Positions 41,301-51,270 of a DNA stretch of 64,000 nt are shown here, piece by piece. Origin of the DNA: Notospermus geniculatus (Eukaryota > Nemertea > Pilidiophora > Heteronemertea > Lineidae); NCBI GenBank assembly GCA_002633025.1, contig NMRB01000396.1, positions 235,942 to 299,941 on the forward strand, given 5' to 3'. Position numbers and translations under genes: made by a program. Within the stretch, counting starts at the first letter, position 1, and every line of letters begins with the position of its first letter. The notes beneath the pieces were generated by a model, which was given only the letters and a program-made list of their open reading frames with translations, did no database searches and was not told where the DNA came from.

Positions 41301-44300
41301 TGTTATGATTTTGTTCTTTTGAATCACTTTGAATTGTAGTTTGTGGCATTCATGTAATGTGTCATCGTGGTTACAATATCATGGTACTAGACCTCATAGC
41401 ATGTGAATATTTTGACCCGCGCTGTTTGGCAAAATCGACTACATTTACGAATCTCTACTGGAATCAATGTACAGAAATATTATGAAGGCCTTAGTGAATT
41501 TTATCTTTGGGTTGAAGGAATAGGACAGCATGTAGTGTATGTATAGCAGCTTATCATCACTTGTAATGCATGGAAGCTTGTACCTCTACTTTTCAGGGCT
41601 CATGAAGAATTATTTGAGTTGAGAGTTCTGCATGTATGAGATTTAATAGTTGTCTCATTTGTTATTTAATGATGATGATTTATTGTTTATAGTGGAAAAT
41701 CTATGTGGAATACATGCTCTATCTGAAAATTGTACATGTACATAAACTTACAAAGGCAGATGAGATTAAAACAAGTAAAATTAGAGGGCAAAAATGAAGT
41801 GGAGATTTCATTTCGAATACCGTCAAACATTGCACGTGCATGAAGTTCTTGTTCTGGAACAAAGCAAACATTGGTAGTGAAGGTTATCGGTACATAAAAT
41901 ATTTGCCAGTTTGTGCTAAAATTGATTTGGTAATCAGAGAATGTTATTGTTTACTCACGTTTGCAATGTCTAAAATTTCTTATTCTCACATCACCTATTG
42001 TCATTACTGTGCATTGAATGTCCTGTTTTGAAATTTATCACTAGAAATACCATATCCATTTCCATCACCATGCAGAGTTCCAGATGACTGGGTTTCAGGA
42101 TGAAGACATGGAAACAATGTACAAGAAAATCCGGTGAAGAGAGGTGGTTGTGTTGACTGCAGTGATCGTTCAGAAAGTGTGAAGAAACTTCAATGTTGCT
42201 GCTAACGGAATCGTCGCAATTTGTGAAAAGAGTGACTGAAAATGACACTGTGTCTTGCAATTAAGTGAATACGTTTGAAATTCTATGGTGATCAATCTCA
42301 TCCATGTGGAAGCTTTCTCCAGAATGACCAAAATAGTGGACTTTCTACCCGTGAAGATGTCAGTTATCAGTCTCCAGAAAATTGTCAAGAACTTATTACT
42401 TACTTCCTTAGAGTTACTCGTTATTCAGGCCTCAACGGATGCCTACAACCTTTGGACATATTGGATTATTGTATTTAGACTAGTGAAGCTGATGAAAAGC
42501 AGAGTTCCAACTGTAATACTCATACCTTGCTTTTGTTCTGTGTTCAATAACTGATGAAAATACTCAAATGAACTTCCCTGATCTATGTTCAGTCTGAAAT
42601 TGTTTGATGTAGTATGTCCAACAAATTATTTGCGGTCAATCTTGATTCTGCAGGCTGTAAAATTGTTGAATTCACGTGTGGGGGAATTTTGATTCGATTT
42701 GGCTACCGGTACGTTGTGATTGCCCAACTGAAAATTAAGGCGTGGGTCCATTTTAAGATCCAGCGCATCCACTCCTCAGGTCTCTGGTTATTCTTTCAGG
42801 CAACGCGGCAGTTATAGTCACGATCGGCAATCTTCTGTGTATCGCCCTCACGATGATCCAGTCCCTACTTACAGCGGTGGAGCAGCTCAGAGTCGGGACC
42901 AACCGCTGGTGTTTGACTACGGACACAGTAAAAGTGGAATGAAGCCTAGCTATGACTCCGTGAGTTCAGTTTCTGTGGTTAGTCAGAAATGTGTGGCAGT
43001 CTAGGAAAACCCGTCAGATGTCGCATTTGAGGAAAGTGTTAATGGCCTTGGTGAACCCGCACATTTCAATAGCTGACATGTACAAATGTATTACGTAATA
43101 GCTAAACTGTACTGTAGTGTAAGCTTTATTGCTGTAATAAGAAGAGAAAAATTAGCTGTTACTGACAATTCGGTGATAAGTAAGTCAACAATTATTCTTC
43201 GGTTTCAGAATTACCGGGGTCCTAGTTCAGCTGATCAGACTACTCCCTCTGGTTCTGATAACCAACTCCAGCATGCCCTGAACACAGTCTTGGCGATGGT
43301 CCAAGGATCCGGTTCGTCGGGGTTGAACCCCCTGGCATCATCCATTCAAGCAGCTATAGATACCAGGGTCCAGGAGGCCGTGAGTGCAAAACTACACAGC
43401 ACCCTTTCGGCATCTGACTTGCCTCCACCTTCTTCATTGATGTCCTCGTCTGCAAATCCTCCGAAGAGTGATCCAGTGTTCGTCACACCGGAGGTCATGT
43501 ATCCAGAGAAACCAATTGCGGTGAACCTCACCGGCAGTGGCCTAGTGAAAATTGGCGAGGGGAAATTCGCGACGATTGGGAAGATTATGAGTCAGACACG
43601 AAAAGAGGACAAGAAGAAGTCCAAGGCTCGGGATGCGGAGAATAGCGGTGAAGAAAAAGAGAAGACCGGTATCAAAGCTGCTGTCATGTCTGAGTTGTCA
43701 AAACTTGGTCCCGCAAAGGTAATTTTTGGTTATAGTTGTACAATATTTGGGAGCTGGCATCTTAGTTTCTTCAGTTCTTGGTCTTCTTACGGGCAACTTG
43801 AAGTAGTCACAGTGCTGGGATTAGCTCATCTACCCCCAGAGTACAGCAGACACGACATTTTTGTCAAGTTTTCTCATATCCTGTGGTGTTGATTATGAAA
43901 TATTTGAAGAAAGTTTGTTTCTACCAACCATCAGAAGAAACTTTCTTCAAATTTCTTTCAATTCATTTCCACAGCTATCAGAAAAGTTGAAAGAAGATGC
44001 TGTCTTGCTTTTACTGGTATTCGAAATTTGCAGTGCATTTGTAATACACATCCCTGTGTAAAAGCATTTGATAGTCGTTATGAATACCACCCGTTAATAC
44101 TGTCATCTGCCCTTGCTGCCGATTGAATGAATTGAGCAGCTATTAGTTATCAGAAGGTCTCATGTTTAATAGTTTCTTTTAAATGTTCTTACTGCAGGAT
44201 CAAGAAGTTATCACAAATATTGTTAGTAAGGTTGTGAGAGAGTACATGGAGTTACAAATGGATGATAAGGAGAAGGGAAAAAGCCGTTCGGAGGGGACAC

Positions 44301-47228
44301 CACCTGGAAAAAGTCGGGAGAGTGAGGATACCTCGGCTCCGAAGGAAGCAAGTGATAAACCACCAAAGAGGGAGCAACGGAGTGCCAAGGCTCCTGTTCA
44401 GCTGCTGCCTAACTTGGTCCCCAGTGGAAAGAAAAAGGTGAAAGCAGCAGCTTCAAAGCCGGCAGCTCAACGTAAGCGTAAGTTGTTGTTTTGTGGTGTT
44501 TACCCCCGTGTTTGTGTTTGAAGATGACAGCAAGAATTCATTCGACTGATTTTTAGCTCACCGTGGTGAGCTTATACAATGGTTGTGCGTCCGTCGTCGT
44601 CCGTCGTCCGTCGTCGTCGTCGTGTTCCGTTAGCAGGGCACGTTTCGTAACCGCCAGAGCTATTGATCTGAAACTTGGTACATATATACCCCTAGGTCAG
44701 ATGACCCATGACACCAAGTTTCGGTCCGATTCGACTCTTAGCTTGGCCACCAGGTGGCGGAAACCGAAAACACAAAAAGTGCAATAACTCCTGAACTAAT
44801 GNGCGTGGATATCGTGGCATCTCGCGCTCACCTTCAAGGTAAGACGACGGCTAGTATTCATAAAAGTTAGCAAATGCTTTTACTTAAGATTTGCACAGCG
44901 AGGTCCAATGTAAATGTACTACAAAACTTGAAGTAAAAGCATTTGCAAGCTTTTATGAATATCAGCCGATGTTATATTTTTATGAGAAATACTGGGAGCC
45001 AGTTATTTTAATCCATGTTCATCATTTGTTTCTTGAATCCCATTGCCTGATCCAGTGTCCTTAGGCCTAGAAAAAAAATTGTGTGTTTCCGGTCATTTGT
45101 AATTTTCCGACCGACCCTCAAAAATTCTGACTGGCCAGGAAACAAAATTTTTTTTCTCACAAAAATGCATCAAATCTATCAAAATTAGTCTCTTTTGCTG
45201 TCTACGGTCTAGGGCCTTAGTCATGGATGCCAGAGCAGCTTTTGAGGCTGTTCCTGGCTTCTAGATAACCTTTAGTATAATCCCTGTAGCTGCAATAAAA
45301 TTATCTGTACCAAAATTGGAAAATAAAAAAAAAATTCCGACCGTCCGACCCTCGATTTTTGGAAATCGCCAATGACCAGAAACACACAATTTATTTTTCT
45401 AGGCCTTATCCAATGCCTGTCTGTGGCAGAGATCTGTTATGGTATTGAATTCTGGTCTCTATCTTTCAGATACTCACCTGATCGCTTGCGTGGTAGTGAA
45501 GGTTACACAAAACCACGACCAAGAAGCCGTAGTCCGTCACCACGATTGCGACGTAGACATTTGAGCAGATCGCCAGTGCCACGTCTTCACAGGAGCATTT
45601 CGCCAGGAGGGCATGTGAAGATTACAACTGACAGACACCGTGATCGGAGAACTCCTGTCAAAGAACGCTTAGGTTCACGATCTTCCCCGATCGGAGGGCG
45701 ACGTGGTTCTCCTCGCTCATCACCAGGTTGTTCCCCTGATAGGATTCATCCAGATGGTGGTTTAGTGCCGCACCGAGATCGGAGGAGGGGTTCGTTAACA
45801 TCACGCGATCGATTACGCAGTTTGTCACCGTCAGGAAAACGTCGTACGTCGAGGGAAAGGGGAAGACCGCTGTCACCACTTCCGCGAATAAAGGATCGCA
45901 TGGGAAGTTTGACGCCATCGGAAGAAAAAATTATGTTGGAGAATAAATCACGGCGGGTCAAGCTTGCCGATGATTCCCCTCCTCACAGCCGCCATTCCTC
46001 AAGGCAGCCGACGCCACCACGTTCTGTCCACGACAGGAGTTTGTCACCAATTAGTGATGACGAGAAGCTGATAGAAGATCCTGAACCTGCCGCACCATCT
46101 GAGAACAAACGTGGCGAGGACTGGTATGAACAAGATGATTCCTTACTTCAGATCCCGGCTGAGAAGATAACGACGGCGTACGGGGCTCTACTCAATGTTT
46201 TGGTGAGTATTCGGATGGACTGCATAACTTTTATAACCATTTCAGAGCTGGCTGTATTTTGCTGTTATAACGTACAGTAAACGTGGACGAGTCATATGAA
46301 TAAAGACTAGCAAATGCTTTTACTTGAATTTTGCAATACAAATGCACTGGGCAATGCTGTACAAATCTGAAGTAAAAGCATTTGCTAGTCTTTATTCATA
46401 TTCATATTCATATGACCCATTGCTGTCCTGGTATACTGGGACCAGCTCTGAAGAGGTTACCTTTGCTGATACATGTACCGGTACTTCCTGAATCAGTAGG
46501 GTCTACTTAGAGTGATGATTACATGTACTTCACAAATTTTCGATTTTTCTGATCATGCCCTGTTTTGCTTCCAGGCTCCCGGCTGTGTTCAGAATGAAAA
46601 TGACCTCATATTGGCCACAGAAATGATCGCAGAACTCACCCAAGCTCTGGTGGTAAGTAGGGAAATGTGGTAACATTTGTAATCAGTGGGCTGCTGCTCG
46701 GAATAATGATACATGCGAATCTCACTATAAGACAGCTTGTTTAAACTCCACTGTTAATGAAATAGAGCCTCAGTGCTGCAGGGATGAAGCTAGCCCTTCT
46801 CAGGTTTTTGCCTAAACAGAAGCGGAATTAAATTTGAGACCAGCAGTCTACTATAAACCTGTCATCAAAATGATAAATTCAAGGTTCATATCCATTGTGA
46901 ATGGACTAATTTTAATACATGTATGTTTAACGTCATACAGATTCTAATGGAAGGCAAAGTTGATCAAGAATACCGGGACCGTTTCATCAAAGCTGCTGAT
47001 GGCTTCGCCAACAATCACGGCGAACATCCTCTCGTTGCGGCATTCCACGATGCGAGTAACGTTGCACCTGCCATCATCATCACACTGTCACAACAAGAGC
47101 CTGCATTCTTACAACAAATAATGCAAATATTAATGAATCGATCGGATATACTGGAACGTGTGTTGCATAGCAATGATCAGTTGATTGACTTTATTAAAGC
47201 TACACAAGAAGGAACTGTGGCAACATGA
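29320..47228 (+). CDS. Gly-rich, matrin-type zinc finger, RS-domain protein (putative RNA-processing factor)
   Basis: Modelled exons are 29320-30384, 30601-30642, 31066-31137, 32382-32417, 32678-32776, 33216-33276, 37832-37982, 42800-42959, 43209-43718, 43975-44016, 44198-44477 (or 44471), 45403-46202, 46575-46652 and 46941-47228. All are in phase and give about 1,227 residues. Residues 1-190 are Gly/Asn/Met-rich and prion-like. A matrin/U1-type finger C404-x2-C407-x12-H420-x5-H426 spans the junction of exons 4 and 5. A Lys/Glu-rich segment lies at about 690-830, and Arg/Ser dipeptides with SP motifs at about 862-1010. The last 140 residues look helical (YGALLNVLAPGC, HPLVAAFHDASN). The closest analogies are nuclear matrin-finger proteins such as ZNF326, AKAP8 and ZNF638, but I cannot name an orthologue. 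The start could instead lie in an exon entering at 29263, which stays open in frame. The 44477/45403 junction is the weakest: the better acceptor at 45470 breaks the frame. Confidence 0.82.
32930..33130. repeat. Inverted repeat in a matrin-finger gene intron
   Basis: GCATCCTCCCACAGCAGG near 33027 faces CCCTGCTGTGGGAGGATGGC near 33105. The arms are about 20 bp with a 60-bp loop. Confidence 0.5.
33370..34400. other. Intronic repeat-like sequence
   Basis: Within the large intron after exon 6. Near 33420-33560 the words GACGTAATG and GACGTCA recur, and near 33700-33750 the sequence CCGTTCGTCAGTCTTGGAG followed by GAACAAACAAACAAACAC resembles a dispersed-repeat tail. No exon is supported. Confidence 0.4.
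34440..35420. repeat. Intronic minisatellite, unit ~42-48 bp
   Basis: More than 20 degenerate units of the form ACAGTACAGAAGGCCAGA then CTTGCTGCTTTTGATGATACC lie head to tail within intron 6 of the matrin-finger gene. The first several have a 42-bp period, so a 14-residue frame (ITVQKARLAAFDDT) repeats three times at about 34590-34730. Later units shift frame. No splice sites attach it to the gene, so I call it non-coding, with a possible coding origin. Confidence 0.8.
35430..37560. other. Degenerate continuation of the intronic repeat region
   Basis: The sequence keeps words of the minisatellite (GATGATGTCAAAG, AGAAGTCCA, GATGACATC) at falling density and shows no consistent frame. No exon with splice support is seen. 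Confidence 0.4.
38395..38542. repeat. 74-bp direct duplication
   Basis: Two nearly identical copies begin GTACTCAGAAGAAGTTG at 38395 and 38469. They lie in the intron between the 37832-37982 and 42800-42959 exons. Confidence 0.9.
38600..40770. repeat. Large intronic minisatellite, unit ~85 bp, with recurrent E-boxes
   Basis: About 25 degenerate units fit the consensus GTGAGCCGTTGGATCAACTC, GAAGGCACCAACTGTACGAA, CACGTGGATAATCGATGGAG and AATTCTTGATGAGAGCAATG, ending TTGTG. Seven units keep a perfect CACGTG at 38683, 39599, 39683, 40175, 40365, 40614 and 40696. The minus-strand open frames here are fragments of the repeat and are not conserved between units. Confidence 0.85.
40780..42790. other. 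Intronic sequence before exon 8 of the matrin-finger gene
   Basis: No exon with splice support is seen. Contains the small MITE at 41071-41185; the rest appears unique. Confidence 0.4.
41071..41185. repeat. Short inverted-repeat MITE
   Basis: The ends AATTCACAAAGGGTGTTTAA and TTAAAAACCCTTTATGAATT face each other. Inner arms GTAACTTCGTCA and TGACAAAGTTAC also pair. Confidence 0.75.
44553..44840. repeat. Dispersed repeat starting TTTAGCTCACCGTGGTGAGC
   Basis: Begins with the hairpin AGCTCACCGTGGTGAGCT, continues through CGTC-rich simple sequence and a segment about a characteristic 'temperature of phrase' of common marine-invertebrate repeats (GATCTGAAACTTGGTACATA, ATGACACCAAGTTTCGGTCC), and ends near CGCGCTCACCTTCAAGG. 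It lies in the intron after exon 11 of the matrin-finger gene. Family assignment is by general resemblance only. Confidence 0.55.
44849..44967. repeat. Short inverted-repeat MITE, TTCATAAAAG type
   Basis: The arms GCTAGTATTCATAAAAGTTA and AAGCTTTTATGAATATCAGC pair. Inner sequences GCAAATGCTTTTACTT and AAGTAAAAGCATTTGC are shared with the element at 46291-46416, so these are two copies of one family in neighbouring introns. Confidence 0.8.
45064..45405. mobile_element. MITE with TTA target duplication, PIF/Harbinger-like
   Basis: Flanked by TTA at 45061-45063 and 45406-45408. The terminal repeats are GGCCTAGAAAAA... and ...TTTTTCTAGGCC, continuing inward as TTGTGTGTTTCCGGTCAT against ATGACCAGAAACACACAA, with CCGACCGACCCTC paired less perfectly. 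TWA duplications and GGCC-type ends fit PIF/Harbinger. Its right end supplies the 3' splice site used in the frame-consistent model of the matrin-finger gene. Confidence 0.85.
46291..46416. repeat. Short inverted-repeat MITE, same family as 44849-44967
   Basis: The ends GTCATATGAATAAAGACTAG and CTAGTCTTTATTCATATTCA pair. Shares the GCAAATGCTTTTACTT inner arm. It lies in the intron between the 45403-46202 and 46575-46652 exons. Confidence 0.8.
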
Positions 47229-48220
47229 AGTAGTTGGGTTAGATAATGATAGGCCGGAGAAAGTAAATGTTACGGGGGGTTAACTCTTTCAGCCCTGGGT
47301 GATTTTTCCGCCACGACTCCCAGACCCTAGGCGATTTCTTTTTAGAAAAAAAAATACTAAAGGATTTTTAAAAAAACTACTTTGCCAATCTTATATTTTA
47401 GAAAATTGGGTTTAGGGGCGGATGGATATATTCGTTCATAGGATTTGAGAATGATTTTGGCAAACGGATATGTCCGTCCGTAGGGCTGAAAAAGTTAAAC
47501 TAACATGAAAATTGCTGTTGTAATGTCACAGAGGCCAGGCTTTGCCAATGGGATCTAGCCCCACCAACATTATCATATCAAAAGCGTCGATGTCAGGACG
47601 TCAATTCGAAGTAATCAACAGTCTGCTGTGTGGTCAGCAATGCCAACCATCACCCGGCAAAGCCAGACTTTGTGACCTTAAAACTGTGATTTTGGTGTTT
47701 ATTTGAGAACTTTGCCCATTGTATAGGAAATAATCAGAATAGATCCCATGGAGAGAAGGAGATTGGTCTCAACCAAGGGTGTATCGTAAGTTGTTGAGAT
47801 AGAATCACTGTGAAGAGGGCATTCTGCAAAATACTTCGATTTCGTCCCACTTTCTTGGTGTGTTGTTACCTGTATATGTTGTGTTGCCTTGTAGAGTGTT
47901 GTTCATGTTGGCTAATTTTTCTGCATGTGATGTACACTAAAAATGTAAGTGCCGCATGCCTGAAGTTTTAAAGACGAACTTGACCCTGAAAAGGCCCACA
48001 AACTACGCTACGAAAATGAACCCACCACCCATCAAAACTGAATACGAGATCTGTAGATCATTGCCATGTAAACAATACAGCGTGTATCTCCTCAATATTT
48101 ATGTACAGATCGATTGAAGTTGAAATTGTGGTTCTTATGTTTCCCAAAACGCAGGTTTTGCCTTGGAAAATCTGTGCAATCTGTTGCGTCATGGACCTGT
48201 ATACCACATTGGCTTGTGTG
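47229..48220 (+). other. Probable 3' UTR and downstream flank of the matrin-finger gene
   Basis: No coding exon is visible after the stop codon at 47226-47228. The region continues as ordinary non-coding sequence; transcript extent cannot be fixed. Confidence 0.4.
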
Positions 48221-48223
48221 AAT

Positions 48224-48496
48224 AATGCGGGTGATCCACCGACTTTACGACCAGTTTACGATTAGTTCACGACGAGTTTGCGACTTGTTCACGGCTGAAT
48301 TCTGTTAACGACTAGTTTGCGACAAGATCAAACGTGTTTGATTTGGTTCGGTGGATCAGCTTCAACGTCACGTCATTTCTTTATGATCGGTTTGCGTCTA
48401 GTTTACAACGAATTTGCGATTCGTTGATGACTGCCGTTGTGAACTAGTCGCAAACTCATCGTAAACTCGTCGTAAAGTCAGTGGATCACCCGCATT
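48224..48496. mobile_element. MITE with ~28-bp terminal inverted repeats
   Basis: The left end AATGCGGGTGATCCACCGAC (continuing TTTACGAC) is matched by GTCGTAAAGTC...GTGGATCACCCGCATT on the right. The interior repeats words such as GTTTGCGAC and AGTTTACGA in both orientations, giving secondary foldback structure. Confidence 0.82.
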
Positions 48497-48807
48497 ACAC
48501 ATGTTCTCCCTTGGATGAAGGGGCCAGTCTTAGGACATACCTGTACATGTACCTGTGATCATTCTCTTAACAATTACATCCATTAAAGATGATGTATCAC
48601 GACTTCATTGTTTACATTCAATAATGTTGTAAACATTGATGTTTACATTGTTATTTTGGAATTTTGGGGTACTTTTTGAATACTTTCGGTGTCAAAAGAA
48701 TTTTCAGAGGGGCTTGCCACCAACAAATTACTCATAAGACGAAGACAGACTGGACACAAACAAACAAAATGTAAACAAACAATGATTTTCGTGGAGCGCG
48801 AAAATAC

Positions 48808-48903
48808 CTGTGATACAGTATCTTTAATCTCTTCTACTCTCGAAGCAATAACTTGCACCTTTTCGTACTGAATAGACGATATCACTCCAAAAGAGCGCAG
48901 CAC
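48808..48903 (-). other. Possible coding exon, unknown product
   Basis: On the minus strand an acceptor (CTACCGTCAG) and a donor (ACAG|GTATTTTC) bound exactly 32 open codons, including VIASRVEEIKDTVSQ, which looks helical. Part of this sequence recurs on the opposite strand at about 49054-49110, so it could also be the arm of an inverted repeat. No neighbouring exon was found. Confidence 0.25.
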
Positions 48904-49003
48904 CTGACGGTAGCTACAGTGTCATGACGACCCATACTCATTCCATGACATCTTGACTTGAGACGACGTCATGATCGCTGAAACAATTGGAGGTTTTTTC
49001 GAG

Positions 49004-49011
49004 TGACGTCA
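49004..49011. promoter_or_regulatory. Full CRE palindrome (TGACGTCA)
   Basis: A perfect TGACGTCA octamer lies between the two inverted sequence copies at 48850-48915 and 49054-49110, with a second GACGTCA at 48965-48971. In animals this is the CREB/ATF site. Use as a promoter element here is inference; such sites also occur by chance. Confidence 0.3.
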
Positions 49012-49689
49012 TGGTGTTCAGAATGGGGCAAGGGACGTCGTGACGCCGTAGGCCTCGCCAGCTACCGTCGGGTGCTGCACTCTATTGGAGTGATAGAGTC
49101 TATTTATCATCTTGAGAAGACCACTTCTCTTCGCACAGGTTCAGCTTCATGTGAGATAACAAGTCCATGGGTAGATTTCAACTCTTGGTTTGTATTTATA
49201 CTAAAGGAAACTATTTGACTGTACAAAGATGACCATGACCATCCTAGCATTTTATGTCACTTTCTATGTTGTATTGTGCCTTGGTTTACAAAACAAATAT
49301 AAACACGAAGAAACAATCACTTGTTCTGTTTTATTTAAAGCCTCACAGTATTGAATTTTACGACATTTTCAAAGTGTTAGGACTGTGCCGGTAGCGGTCT
49401 CATAGCCTCGTGATGGTCCCCACAATGCTTGCCCGATACGTACTTCAAAGAATCAAGTCCTAGTTTTCAGCACAGAACGAAAAAAATGTAGACAGAGCTC
49501 TAATGCATTCAGATAGAGTATAGTACATTTTACACTACACTAACGTCGGAGGACGGAGGACGTAAGCAATTTCTGAATTCAATACAGTGTGGCTTTAATG
49601 CTGGATCCCAGCTGTTCGGTCACTCAAAATAGGGATTAAATGCGTGCGCTCAAGCGGAATGATCGTAAAAAACGTGCATTTTCAGGACT

Positions 49690-50262
49690 TAAGGGTTATT
49701 CGCGTGCGCTCATGCGGAACCAATGGGAAAGAGCGAAAATGATAAAATTTAAAACGGTTCCGCATGAGCGCACGCGAATAACCCTGAAGTCGTAAAAATG
49801 CCATTTTTTAAGATTCGGGGTTATTCGCGTGCGCTCATGCGGAACCAATGGGAAAGAGCGAAAATGATAAAATTTTAAAACGGTTCCGCATGAGCGCACG
49901 CGAATAACCCTGAAGTCGTAAAAAATGCCATTTTTTAAGATTCGGGGTTATTCGCGTGCGCTCATGCGGAACCAATGGGAAAGAGCGAAAATGATAAAAT
50001 TTAAAACGGTTCGGCATGAGCGCACGCGAATAACCCTGAAGTCGTAAAAAATGCCATTTTTTGAGATTCGGGGTTATTCGCGTGCGCTCATGCGGAACCA
50101 ATGGGAAAGAGCGAAAATGATAAAATTTAAAACGGTTACGCATGAGCGCACGCGAATAACCCTGAAGTCGTAAAAAATGCCATTTTTTAAGATTCGGGGT
50201 TATTCGCGTGCGCTCTTTTAAGATCGTTCCGCTAGAGCGCACGCGAATAACCCCAAGTCTTA
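49690..50262. repeat. Tandem array of hairpins, ~126-bp unit
   Basis: Four full units start at about 49692, 49817, 49944 and 50070, and a shortened fifth at 50196. Each contains GGTTATTCGCGTGCGCTCAT then GCGGAACC, a spacer with AATGGGAAAGAGCG, and the exact reverse complement (GGTTCCGC then ATGAGCGCACGCGAATAACC). Every unit can therefore form a hairpin with a 28-bp stem. The last unit has lost its spacer. Linkers read GAAGTCGTAAAAAATGCC. Minus-strand frames across the array follow the 126-bp (multiple of three) period. Confidence 0.93.
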
Positions 50263-50532
50263 AAAAATGGCATTTTGTAACATACAGATGATGAACAAGG
50301 TGGGGTAGTCATTAATAAGTAGTGAACAAACAGCAAGATTCAGTGATGCTCACAAATAAAATCTTTATTATTAAATCTTCTCAGTTGTCCACAGTTTTTT
50401 TTAACACTTTCAGATGTTATTTCCAAAGCAGACGTCACCCTTAGTTCTGCCCACTTCGGAGCTAGCTACGGGCCCTTTATCGGCCCTATCATTGCAAAAA
50501 TCATTGATTTTGTTCCTGTCATTCGCCATATA

Positions 50533-50707
50533 CAGTAAATGTCTCATATAACGGCCTTGCATATACCGGATCATCGCCTATAACGTACTGAAACTGGAAG
50601 TCCCAGCTCCGTTTTGCAATGCATTGGCCATATGCATATAACAGACTTTGCATATAACGGACAAAAATTGCAGGTCCCAATCAGTACGTTATAGGCGACG
50701 TTTACTG
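50533..50707. mobile_element. MITE with TA duplication, Tc1/mariner-like
   Basis: TA at 50531-50532 and 50708-50709 flanks an element starting CAGTAAATGTCTCATATAAC and ending CGTTTACTG. The inner arms CGCCTATAACGTACTG and CAGTACGTTATAGGCG pair perfectly. TA duplications and CAGT ends are typical of the Tc1/mariner/pogo group. Confidence 0.8.
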
Positions 50708-50863
50708 TATTGTCATGCTCGTAAGACAGCAGAACGGAAAAAAAATTAAAAAAATTCAAAAATTAAAAAAAATTTTTTTTTTAATTTTTAAAAAAGTTTT
50801 GGGCGCAGCTAATTTTGGGCGCTGCCATTTCAACTATAGTTCTACCTGGAAATTGAAAGCCCT

Positions 50864-51071
50864 GCTTGTACGCTGCTTAATTGGCTGCGTTTACCCCCAG
50901 GATAATCACACGTGGTTAACATTCCTGCAGGAGGATCAGAGAAAAGAGTTGAATGACTCTAAACAAGGCCTGTAGGTTGTTCAAATTTTTCTTTTGTGCT
51001 CCTGGAGCTAGACGCAGGAAAGTTAACTATTATCCTGTGGGTAAATTGCTGCCGGTCAAGCAGCGTACAAG
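50864..51071. repeat. Inverted-repeat element
   Basis: CTTGTACGCTGCTTAATTGG on the left pairs imperfectly with GGTCAAGCAGCGTACAAG on the right. Inner words TACCCCCAGGATAAT and ATTATCCTGTGGGTA and TTCCTGCAGGAG / CTCCTGGAG also pair. Confidence 0.65.
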
Positions 51072-51142
51072 GTAGCAAAACAATGGTGTTCTAGGCCTTG
51101 AACCTGAATAACTATGAACTTACACGCGTGTTGAAGCTTAAG

Positions 51143-51270
51143 GCTAAGAATCCATTCACGCGACTTTCATGCCGTGCGATGTCGCATCTTTTGTCTGCGA
51201 CCAACACGGCGGAAACAAACAATGCTTTCGAGTGACTGCCGTTTGAAAATCGCGTGAATGGACAGCCAGC
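51143..51270. repeat. Inverted-repeat MITE
   Basis: CTAAGAATCCATTCACGCGA and TCGCGTGAATGGACAGCCAG form the ends, with about 85 bp between them. Confidence 0.65.

Noticed and set aside
49696-50242. Minus-strand frame of 135 codons with a repeated peptide
   Set aside because: The repeat period (about 126 bp) is a multiple of three, so an open frame is propagated automatically. There is no start or splice context.
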